A DNA stretch of 8,036 nucleotides from Gammaproteobacteria bacterium. Lineage in GTDB: Bacteria > Pseudomonadota > Gammaproteobacteria > GCA-001735895. Made by a program: the position numbers and the translations under genes. The notes beneath the pieces were generated by a model. That model saw nothing but the letters and a program-made list of their open reading frames with translations. It made no database searches and had not been told where the DNA came from. Positions within the stretch are counted from its first letter, which is position 1, and each line of letters starts with the position of its first letter. The stretch spans positions 1 through 8,036 of the forward strand of contig JARFPR010000330.1 of NCBI GenBank assembly GCA_029288195.1, read 5' to 3'. Shown piece after piece: positions 1 through 6,204 of the stretch.

Positions 1-1
1 T

Positions 2-424
2 GCGATGATGTCCATCTGGTCTGGTTTGGAGAACGCGATACCGACCGCGGAGAACAGTCCGAAAGAACTGGCGCCAACTTCCAAGTACCAGTACCAGTGG
101 CCGAAGTGGGGATCGTACTACGAATCGAGTGGCAAGAGCGGGGAAGCACCGGACCTGGCGGCGGCACAGCAACTTGTCGATCTACACGACCAGTGGATGC
201 GCGCCATTACCCACGAGCAGCGCGAGTCGATCTGGCACCAGATGCTCGCAATTCATCGCGATCATATGTTCACCATTGGTATTGTTAACCATGTGCCGCA
301 TCCCGTCGTGGTCAGCAATTACCTGCATAATGTGCCGCAAACCGGATTTTACGATATTTCCCCGGGCGCCTATTTTGGTATTTATAAACCGGATACTTTC
401 TGGTTTGACGAGGCGCGTCGTTAA
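2..424 (+). CDS. ABC transporter family 5 solute-binding protein, C-terminal part (5' end outside window)
   Basis: This is the last 140 codons of a periplasmic peptide/nickel-type (SBP_bac_5) binding protein. The frame is open from base 2, so the gene begins upstream; the methionines at 5 and 8 are internal. Family resemblance is seen in the C-terminal lobe: a WSGLENAIPT stretch, the LAPTSKYQYQWPKWG stretch, an AAAQQLVDLHDQW helix, then IWHQMLAIHRDHMFTIGIV and a final GIYKPDTFWFD. In this family such a protein captures an oligopeptide or similar solute in the periplasm and delivers it to the membrane permeases. Those permeases are the next two genes, and the TAATG junction overlaps the first by one base, so the three are one translational unit. 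The solute cannot be told from this fragment. The signal peptide and N-lobe are not in the window. Confidence 0.9.
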   Translation, partial: AMMSIWSGLENAIPTAENSPKELAPTSKYQYQWPKWGSYYESSGKSGEAPDLAAAQQLVDLHDQWMRAITHEQRESIWHQMLAIHRDHMFTIGIVNHVPHPVVVSNYLHNVPQTGFYDISPGAYFGIYKPDTFWFDEARR

Positions 425-1422
425 TGCCCGGCTATATTCTGCGCCGCATTCTGACGATGATACCCACGTTGCTGGTTATCAGCATGCTGGTATTCGTGAT
501 TATCCAGTTGCCACCTGGGGATTACCTTGAAAGTCATATCGCCGAGCTGCAAAGCCAGGGCGAATCGGTGGATGAAAATAAAATCCAGTTCCTGCGCGAA
601 CAGTATGGGCTCGACAAGCCGTTGGTACAGCAATACTGGGTCTGGCTTACTGGAATGCTGCAGGGCGATTTTGGTTATTCATTCGAGTATGATTTGCCGG
701 TCACCGAGGTGGTCGGTGATCGACTTTTCCTGACCATTATTATTTCGATCGCGACCATCCTGTTTACCTGGATCGTTGCCTTTCCGATTGGCATTTACTC
801 CGCGACCCACCAGTATAGCTGGGGCGATTACGGATTATCCACGCTCGGTTTCCTCGGACTTGCAACACCCAACTTCCTGCTCGCGCTGGTGATGCTCTAT
901 TTCGCCAATGTTTACTTCGGCACCAGCATTGGCGGCTTGATGGATCCGGAATATATCGACGCCCCGTGGAGCCTGGACAAGCTGGTTTCAATTCTCGAGC
1001 ATCTGTGGATTCCGGTTATCGTTATCGGCACCTCGGGAACCGCCGGCATGATCAGGCGCTTGCGCGCCAACCTGCTCGATGAGTTGCAAAAGCAATATGT
1101 CACCACCGGGCGAGCCAAGGGTCTGCCACCAGGCAAGCTGTTAACCAAGTATCCGCTGCGCGTCGCGCTAAATTTCTTCGTTGCCGATGTCGGCAACCTG
1201 CTGCCTACCGTCATTTCCGGTGCCGAGATTGTCGCCGTGGTGATGTCGTTACCAACCACCGGACCGATCCTGTTAAGCGCGCTGCAGAGCCAGGATATGT
1301 ACCTGGCGGGCTCGTTCCTGATGTTTCTTGCGGTGTTAACCGTGTTTGGTGTGCTGGTCTCCGATATAGCGCTGGCCCTGCTCGACCCTCGAATACGGCT
1401 TGGTGGGGGCGCGAGTAAATGA
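424..1422 (+). CDS. ABC transporter permease, DppB/OppB type
   Basis: This is the first inner-membrane permease subunit of a peptide/nickel-type ABC importer, 332 residues, normal for the family. The N-terminus MPGYILRRILTMIPTLLVIS is the typical opening helix. It is followed by the periplasmic region with the family pattern LREQYGLDKPLVQQYWVWL and GDFGYSF (residues 57-87), then a block of membrane helices from about 100 to 320. The cytoplasmic EAA loop, which docks the ATPase, is at about 224-249 (QYVTTGRAKGLPPGKLL). The C-terminus ends in the usual LLDPRIRLG. A GAGG at 410-413 lies 10 bases ahead of the ATG and supports this start. The gene overlaps the binding-protein gene by 1 base and the next permease by 4 bases (ATGA), indicating coupled translation. 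Substrate class is inferred from family only. Confidence 0.95.
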   Translation: MPGYILRRILTMIPTLLVISMLVFVIIQLPPGDYLESHIAELQSQGESVDENKIQFLREQYGLDKPLVQQYWVWLTGMLQGDFGYSFEYDLPVTEVVGDRLFLTIIISIATILFTWIVAFPIGIYSATHQYSWGDYGLSTLGFLGLATPNFLLALVMLYFANVYFGTSIGGLMDPEYIDAPWSLDKLVSILEHLWIPVIVIGTSGTAGMIRRLRANLLDELQKQYVTTGRAKGLPPGKLLTKYPLRVALNFFVADVGNLLPTVISGAEIVAVVMSLPTTGPILLSALQSQDMYLAGSFLMFLAVLTVFGVLVSDIALALLDPRIRLGGGASK

Positions 1423-2567
1423 GTACGGATCATTTTGTTTCGCGTGAGCCCTTCGATCCCCATTCCATTGAGACGCTGACGCCGGCGCAGGAAAAGTACT
1501 ACATGGCGTCGCAGTGGAAGCTGATGTGGTGGAAATTGCGTCGTCATCGCCTGGCGGTTATCTGCGGCGTTATCCTGGCCCTGAACTATGCCACGATCAT
1601 GTTCAGCGAGGTGATTGCACCCTACAACCTGCATAGCCGTAATACCGAGTTCATCTATTCGCCACCGCAGAGCGTGCACCTGTTCCACGACGGAGAATTT
1701 ATCGGACCTTTTGTATACGGCAGGGATTATGAGCTCGATATGGAGATCCTGAAGCGTAACTATCCAGAACGAAAGGATGATGTGCAGCCTCTGCGTTTTT
1801 TTTGTCAGGGTGACAGCTATCGGTTCTGGGGTTTATTCGAAGCCCGCTTTCACCTCGTATGCCCCCCCGAAAACGGCACCTTCTTTTTGCTCGGCACCGA
1901 CCGCCTGGGGCGCGACATGTTTTCGCGGATTACCTATGGTGCGCGGATATCGCTGACCATCGGCCTGGTTGGGATCCTGATCAGCTTCTCCCTGGGAATC
2001 CTGATCGGTGGCCTTGCCGGCTACTACGGGGGTTGGGTAGATGCCACCGTGCAAAGAATCATTGAGGTGATTCGTTCCTTTCCGGAGCTGCCACTGTGGA
2101 TGGCCCTGTCCGCGGTATTACCGGTTAACTGGAGCCCGATACTGATATTTTTCGGCATCACCGTGATCCTGGCCATGCTCGACTGGACCGGCCTGGCGCG
2201 CGCGGTGCGTTCGAAATTACTGTCGTTACGCGAAGAAGATTATTGCGCCGCGGCCGAGTTAATGGGTGCAAAGCCCGGGCGTATCATCGGTCGACATCTA
2301 TTACCTGGATTCATGAGCCATTTAATCGCGTCGGCTACGCTTTCGGTGCCGGCGATGATACTCGGTGAAACCGCGCTGAGTTTCCTGGGACTCGGTTTAA
2401 GACCACCGGTAACAAGCTGGGGTGTGCTATTGAACGAAGCACAGAACATCAACGTGGTGGCGCTGTATCCCTGGTTGCTATTCCCGGTGGTGCCGGTAAT
2501 CCTGGTTATCTTAACCTTCAACTTCTTTGGCGATGGGTTACGAGACGCGGCAGATCCTTACAAGTAA
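1419..2567 (+). CDS. ABC transporter permease, DppC/OppC type, with long periplasmic insert
   Basis: This is the second permease subunit, 382 residues against about 280-310 for typical DppC/OppC. A cytoplasmic N-terminus ending in WWKLRRHRLAV leads into helix 1 (about 46-66). About 90 residues follow (70-158), including YSPPQSVHLFHDGEF and PFVYGRDYELDM, before the family landmark GTDRLGRDMFSR (159-170) and the permease core. The EAA loop is at about 274-296 (DYCAAAELMGAKPGRIIGRH), and FLGLGLRPPVTSWG (322-335) and FFGDGLRDAADP (369-380) are classic C-terminal signatures. The extra region contains two cysteines (129 and 148) that could pair in the periplasm. I believe similar inserts occur in a subset of proteobacterial peptide-type systems, so it may be a subfamily trait. 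A purine-rich GGTGGGGG about 9 bases upstream can serve as ribosome binding site. The start overlaps the previous stop (ATGA). Confidence 0.95.
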   Translation: MSTDHFVSREPFDPHSIETLTPAQEKYYMASQWKLMWWKLRRHRLAVICGVILALNYATIMFSEVIAPYNLHSRNTEFIYSPPQSVHLFHDGEFIGPFVYGRDYELDMEILKRNYPERKDDVQPLRFFCQGDSYRFWGLFEARFHLVCPPENGTFFLLGTDRLGRDMFSRITYGARISLTIGLVGILISFSLGILIGGLAGYYGGWVDATVQRIIEVIRSFPELPLWMALSAVLPVNWSPILIFFGITVILAMLDWTGLARAVRSKLLSLREEDYCAAAELMGAKPGRIIGRHLLPGFMSHLIASATLSVPAMILGETALSFLGLGLRPPVTSWGVLLNEAQNINVVALYPWLLFPVVPVILVILTFNFFGDGLRDAADPYK

Positions 2568-2570
2568 TCG

Positions 2571-3455
2571 ATGCCGGTCGGATTTCATCAGCGCGACTGT
2601 TGCCCTCTATGTGAATCAACCAGCAGTAGAGTCCTGTGCGAAATCCCCTATCATGATCAACGACTCGTAACCTTCATCGGACAGTTCTACCGGGAAAGGG
2701 TGCCGCTAGAGTCATTGGAATCAGCGAATTACCGGGTTGTCTTTTGCACAAATTGTGATTTTATCTACCAGGATCCTGTGTTGAACGAAACCGGGATGCA
2801 GGCGCTTTACGTAAACTGGATTGATCAGACGCAGAGCCTGCAAAAAAAACAAACTGCAAACTCCAGGCTATACCGCCAATATGCCGGACAGATACATACA
2901 CTGTCGAGATTGTTTAGCAAAAGGCCCGATCAGATAAGAGTTCTGGATTTCGGTATGGGATGGGGGTACTGGAGCCGGATGGCACAGTCGCATGGCTTGA
3001 ATGTCGTCGGCTATGAATTGTCCGCACAACGTGTCGAACACGCACGAAAAATGGGAGTAACGGTTGTTGAAGACCTGTCCATGGCCGAAGATGATTTTGA
3101 CTTTATCTATGCAAACCAGGTGTTTGAGCACTTACCCAATCCAGTGCAAACCATGCAGACACTGTGCCAGCGTTTAAAGCCGACCGGTTTTGTCTATATC
3201 CGCGTGCCGGATGGTCGGGGTGTCGCCAGCTGCCTGGCGCAGCGGGGTTGGACTCCCGACCTCGACGCGATTCATCCACTCGAGCACATCAACTGTTTTA
3301 CCCGACAAACGTTAATAGCGCTTGGCGCGAGAGCAGGTTTGAAGCCCTTTAGCCCACCACTGCGTCTAAGCTGGGACGGTTTGTGGGGAGGCATCAGGCG
3401 TGAAATAGTTGATCGCTGGTTTACCACGCACCTCTTTTTCAGTCGCCAGGACTAA
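2571..3455 (+). CDS. Class I SAM-dependent methyltransferase with N-terminal four-cysteine motif
   Basis: This is a 294-residue cytoplasmic methyltransferase of the Methyltransf_23 / UbiE-like kind. The N-terminus carries two CxxC pairs, C11-PL-C14 and C59-TN-C62, spaced like the zinc ribbon found ahead of several sugar and small-molecule methyltransferases. The Rossmann core has motif I VLDFGMGWGYW (124-134), the acidic residue binding the SAM ribose in VGYELS (E149), a DFIYANQVFEHLPNP stretch (177-191) and LKPTGFVYIRVPD (202-214). The acceptor is unknown; the same architecture occurs in O-, N- and C-methyltransferases of natural-product and surface-glycan pathways. The gene starts 3 bases after the permease stop without a clear Shine-Dalgarno sequence, so it is probably read from the importer transcript by coupling. 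Its function need not relate to import. It contains an A8 run at 2842-2849. Fold call is firm, substrate is not. Confidence 0.88.
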   Translation: MPVGFHQRDCCPLCESTSSRVLCEIPYHDQRLVTFIGQFYRERVPLESLESANYRVVFCTNCDFIYQDPVLNETGMQALYVNWIDQTQSLQKKQTANSRLYRQYAGQIHTLSRLFSKRPDQIRVLDFGMGWGYWSRMAQSHGLNVVGYELSAQRVEHARKMGVTVVEDLSMAEDDFDFIYANQVFEHLPNPVQTMQTLCQRLKPTGFVYIRVPDGRGVASCLAQRGWTPDLDAIHPLEHINCFTRQTLIALGARAGLKPFSPPLRLSWDGLWGGIRREIVDRWFTTHLFFSRQD

Positions 3456-3468
3456 CCTCTACTAGAAG

Positions 3469-6102
3469 TTACTCCGAGGCCAGTAGATCCTGGAAGTGAT
3501 CGTTCTTGTCTTTCATCTCGGTAAACGAACCGCTGTCCAGTATCTTGCCGCGCTCCATCACCATGACTGAGTCGAATTGCTCGGCTAGCTGAACCCGACC
3601 CAGGACCCAGAGAATTCCGCGACCCTGCATCGTTTTTTTAATGTTATTTATCAAGCGACGATGACTCGCTGGATCCAGGATGGACAAGGCTTCGTTGATA
3701 ACCAGAAAATCGGGCGCTTTGAGCATGACTCGCGCGAGCCCCAGCTTTTGCCGCAGAATTGCAGACAGGCGACCACCAGCTACACCGACCTCGTAGTCGA
3801 GTCCTGCAGTGATGATTTCGTTGCGCAGGCCCAGGGTTTCGACCACGTCGGCAATTAGCGCGTTGACCTTTTGCTGACCGTGTGCCTGTCCGTATGCCAG
3901 TTTGCCAAACAAGATATTATCCTGCACCGAAATACGCGGGTTATAACGGGATTCGTCGAAAAATTCGATGCCAAGGTTCTCGGTTGCAGCAAGCTCGTGG
4001 ATCCGGCGTCGAGCTTCGAGAATGGTCTGCTGGATTGACTCGGTTATCAGGCCGAGTCGATGTCGTGCCACGATAAGCTTGAACGGCAGCGACATCAGGC
4101 GACGTTTTTCATGTTGTTGCAGATTTTCGAAACCGCCTTGCCTGGTTTTTTGCAACAGTGTATTGAACTCAGGCAGGTCGTCAGCAGTGATGAAGCTGAA
4201 CTGATCGAACAGCTCGCTGTCGGGTTCGACGTCGGAAAACAGATCAAGCATGATTTCGGCAATCTGCATACCGGCCTGCAGAAATTCCGTGTCGAGAGAG
4301 AATTCTCCCAGCACTTTGTGTATCGTTGGGTTTTCAATCAGTTGTTCATCGTTGATTGATTCACCGTAAACCGTTCCGAACAGCAGGTTTTCGGATACGG
4401 TCATATTGAGATTGTATTTTTCGGTATCAAAAGATTCGACCAGGCGCGCATTCTCAGGCTCCATGAACTTGTCACGAAGTTGTTTACGCGCCTCCATGAC
4501 TCGGTTGGTCAGGTCAGGACTCCGCGCCGGATCCACATAGGATAGTAAACCGAACTGATATATTTCATCATTCAGTTCGACACATTCGAGAATTTCGATG
4601 ATGCGTGTAGTCAGTTGTGCGGAATTTTCCAGGCCTAGTGCAGCAGGGTCAATCCAGTCGTCGTCGTAGCGATGAGGGGTGTTACCAGCCTGTTGAGAGA
4701 GCAGGCGTTCATGTTCGAGTTCCTTGTCCTGTCCGCCACCTTTTTTGCCTACCGGCTGATGCTTGAGGGCGTAGCAAAGATTATCGTAAATCGTGCCGTT
4801 AAACATGTAAGCGCCGGCACCCACATATCCGAGGTGTTTGCCGGTGATTGACTCGGGCATATCGGCCATTTTCAAGTCCCCGATGGTAATGCTACCCGCG
4901 CTAGGATTAACTAACCTCGACATCAGGAAGGCTAGTTCATCCTTACCGCTATTACCCAATCCAACTACGGCCTGGTGTTGATTGATCGGTATCTTGCAGC
5001 TGGCGCCATCAATACTGAAATAGAGGCCGTCTTCGCTGTAGCGAATGTTATTAGCCTGGATTTTATCATCCGGTAATTGATGGAGCCCGTGCTGCTCGTC
5101 GATGATTTCAGGGGCAAGCATATTCTCTGGATTGAACTGCTGGATGATTTGGGTATGTTTTACCTTGATATCTTCCTTACGCTGATAGTAGCGCAGCAAT
5201 TCCTTCCACGGACCCGAAAGATCCTTGTAAGCGACCAGTACCGCGACCATTGAGCCGATAGACAAGTCGCCGCGCAAGACAAAATAACCCCCAACGGAAT
5301 AAAAGAAAAAAGGCGTCAGCTGCGCAATAAAATTGTTCAGAAACTTGATAAAAAACTTGCGTTTGAAAATCGCGAAACGAATCAGGTAGATTTTGCCCAG
5401 GCGCTGGCCAATGTGGGCGCGTTCAAAGTGGCTGGTATCGTTGGCGTGAACCTCGCCGATGCCGGAAACCGTTTCACCGATACGGGCGGAAAGATTACGT
5501 GCCGTTGCAACTCGTTCCTTCGACAGTTCGTTGACGCGTTTCTGTAAGCGAGGGATTACGTAGAGCTGGAAGGGGTAGAGAGCAATAGCGGCAAGGCCCA
5601 GAAATACATCCTGCTCAAAAATAAAAAACAGGTAGGTTAACAGGATGCCACCCTGGAAAACCGGTAAGGTGAAAGACTCGCCGATAAATTCGCCAAGGAG
5701 CTCGGTTTCCGCCATGATCATCGGAATCAGCTCTCCTTGCGACACCCGTTTAAAATGCGGTATTGGAAACCGCAGAATGCGTTCGTAAAGCTCGAATCTG
5801 AATCGACGCAGCACGCGTTCACCGAGCGCGCCGCGGTATACGTTTAAAATATACTTGAGTAATCCGCTGACAAGTACGACCAATAAAAAGGCGAAACTGA
5901 GTATGAACAAATACTCAAGCCGATCAAATTCATAACCGAACATCCCTGCAGGGAGGTCCATTCCTTCGAGCAGGTTGATTATTCTTTTGGGGAGTTCGAG
6001 CGTGATATAAACCAGGGGCAGGGAGACCAGCGACAGCAGTATCAGTAATATCTGATCTCTTTTGCTGTGTTGGAGTATGTACCTGTAAAGCGATGGTTCC
6101 AT
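3469..6102 (-). CDS. Exporter-type ABC protein with degenerate, enlarged nucleotide-binding domain
   Basis: This is an 877-residue membrane protein; ordinary half-size ABC exporters are near 600. Six helices are visible at about 18-37, 64-86, 144-162, 166-184, 251-276 and 281-302, with the exporter-type coupling region RFPIPHFKRVSQGELIP at 111-127. The nucleotide-binding domain starts near 350. Walker A is GLGNSGKD (381-388; Lys kept, Ser/Thr replaced by Asp). The Q-loop Gln is Ala429, the signature reads LSAIL (779-783) instead of LSGGQ, the Walker B Asp is Asn803 followed by Glu804, the D-loop SILD is kept (807-810), and the H-loop His is Gly835. About 350 residues separate Q-loop and signature, containing a module seen three times. 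Normal ATP hydrolysis is doubtful; it may bind ATP weakly, pair with another ATPase or be regulatory. I recall long proteins of this type in other proteobacteria but no characterised one. The start at 6102 (MEPSLYRYILQHS) is preferred over 6153, which adds 17 polar residues and falls almost on the candidate transcription start. Confidence 0.88.
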   Translation of the reverse strand: MEPSLYRYILQHSKRDQILLILLSLVSLPLVYITLELPKRIINLLEGMDLPAGMFGYEFDRLEYLFILSFAFLLVVLVSGLLKYILNVYRGALGERVLRRFRFELYERILRFPIPHFKRVSQGELIPMIMAETELLGEFIGESFTLPVFQGGILLTYLFFIFEQDVFLGLAAIALYPFQLYVIPRLQKRVNELSKERVATARNLSARIGETVSGIGEVHANDTSHFERAHIGQRLGKIYLIRFAIFKRKFFIKFLNNFIAQLTPFFFYSVGGYFVLRGDLSIGSMVAVLVAYKDLSGPWKELLRYYQRKEDIKVKHTQIIQQFNPENMLAPEIIDEQHGLHQLPDDKIQANNIRYSEDGLYFSIDGASCKIPINQHQAVVGLGNSGKDELAFLMSRLVNPSAGSITIGDLKMADMPESITGKHLGYVGAGAYMFNGTIYDNLCYALKHQPVGKKGGGQDKELEHERLLSQQAGNTPHRYDDDWIDPAALGLENSAQLTTRIIEILECVELNDEIYQFGLLSYVDPARSPDLTNRVMEARKQLRDKFMEPENARLVESFDTEKYNLNMTVSENLLFGTVYGESINDEQLIENPTIHKVLGEFSLDTEFLQAGMQIAEIMLDLFSDVEPDSELFDQFSFITADDLPEFNTLLQKTRQGGFENLQQHEKRRLMSLPFKLIVARHRLGLITESIQQTILEARRRIHELAATENLGIEFFDESRYNPRISVQDNILFGKLAYGQAHGQQKVNALIADVVETLGLRNEIITAGLDYEVGVAGGRLSAILRQKLGLARVMLKAPDFLVINEALSILDPASHRRLINNIKKTMQGRGILWVLGRVQLAEQFDSVMVMERGKILDSGSFTEMKDKNDHFQDLLASE
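3784..4023 (-). repeat. Protein-level module copy C in the ABC protein, leading into the altered signature
   Basis: This is the third segment and the one occupying the normal position before the signature. It runs ILEARRRIHELA, FDESRYNPRISVQDNILFG, then ADVVETLGLRNEIITAGLDYEVG. The last part matches the standard exporter pattern ahead of the signature, and is directly followed by VAGGRLSAIL where LSGGQ would be expected. Copies B and C share the EAR helix, the FD-x3-YN start and the ENLLFG/DNILFG end, so they look like a duplication within this gene family. DNA-level identity is low, so the duplication is old. Confidence 0.6.
4264..4500 (-). repeat. Protein-level module copy B in the ABC protein
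   Basis: This is the second segment. It contains VMEARKQLRDKF, then FDTEKYNLNMTVSENLLFG, then TIHKVLGEFSLDTEFLQAG. The middle part aligns without gaps to copy C (FDESRYNPRISVQDNILFG) with 9 of 19 residues identical by eye: F, D, Y, N, V, N, L, F, G. Its end aligns with copies A and C as a pattern of hydrophobic residues, then L-x-x-E, then G. About 80 further residues with an acidic, phenylalanine-containing stretch (FDQFSFITADDLPEF) separate it from copy C and have no counterpart after copy A. Confidence 0.6.
4531..4830 (-). repeat. Protein-level module copy A in the ABC protein (Q-loop to pre-signature segment)
   Basis: This is the first of three related segments in the enlarged nucleotide-binding domain. 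It opens with GYVGAGAYMFNGTIYDNL, matching the usual exporter Q-loop context except that Gln is Ala. It closes with a helix-turn pattern RIIEILECVELNDEIYQFG. Between the two halves is a low-complexity, Gly/Lys/Asp-rich linker (about residues 448-497 of the 877-residue form). In normal exporters these two halves sit next to each other and lead directly to LSGGQ. Here they lead instead into copy B. Boundaries are approximate, from alignment by eye. Confidence 0.6.
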
Positions 6103-6166
6103 AGGTGCCCGATTTGCGGTTCTAATCTTAGCCTGGGGTTGGTAGCACGACATTCCCTGCCGGTGT

Positions 6167-6195
6167 ACTATCGCGCATCATTCGATTTATATCAA
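6167..6195 (-). promoter_or_regulatory. Candidate sigma70-type promoter for the ABC-protein gene
   Basis: Read on the minus strand, the divergent gap has TTGATA (6195-6190, five of six to TTGACA), a 17-base spacer and GATAGT (6172-6167, four of six to TATAAT). Transcription would start near 6160, giving a leader of about 58 bases to the start at 6102 but almost none to the alternative ATG at 6153. This is a match by eye in a 102-base gap, so chance is a real possibility. I found no comparably good promoter for the glycosyltransferase gene on the other strand. Confidence 0.35.
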
Positions 6196-6204
6196 ATACA
6201 GGTT

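Noticed and set aside
912..1688. Open frame of 258 codons on the minus strand across the permease genes
   Set aside because: It lies antisense to two clear permeases, has no recognisable domain, and is rich in Arg, Thr and Ser as expected for a shadow frame.
3456..3490. Bidirectional terminator from the CTACTAG and CAGTAG / CCTC and GAGG near-inverted pieces
   Set aside because: The pairing is short and imperfect, and no T tract follows on either strand.
4060..4359. 99-codon plus-strand open frame inside the ABC-protein gene
   Set aside because: It is antisense to the repeat modules B and C, with no domain and no convincing ribosome site. The minus-strand protein shows internal repeat conservation, so the minus strand is the coding one.
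3469..6102. ABC protein as a pseudogene or a sequencing-error artefact
   Set aside because: There is no stop or frameshift over 877 codons, hydrophobic patterning continues into all three modules, and the altered signature is surrounded by well-preserved residues in the right frame.
6103..6153. Start of the ABC protein at 6153 (17 extra residues)
   Set aside because: The extra residues are polar and unlike exporter N-termini, the AGGGA abuts the ATG too closely to act as a ribosome site, and the likely promoter would leave almost no leader. It remains possible.
6164..6192. Plus-strand promoter with TTATAT at 6187-6192
   Set aside because: The matching -35 position (TGTACT) is poor, and transcription would start almost at the ATG.
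6067..6204. N-terminal extension of the glycosyltransferase with a start at 6067
   Set aside because: It would add 46 residues before the conserved first strand, overlap the divergent ABC gene, and has no similarity to GT4 N-termini.
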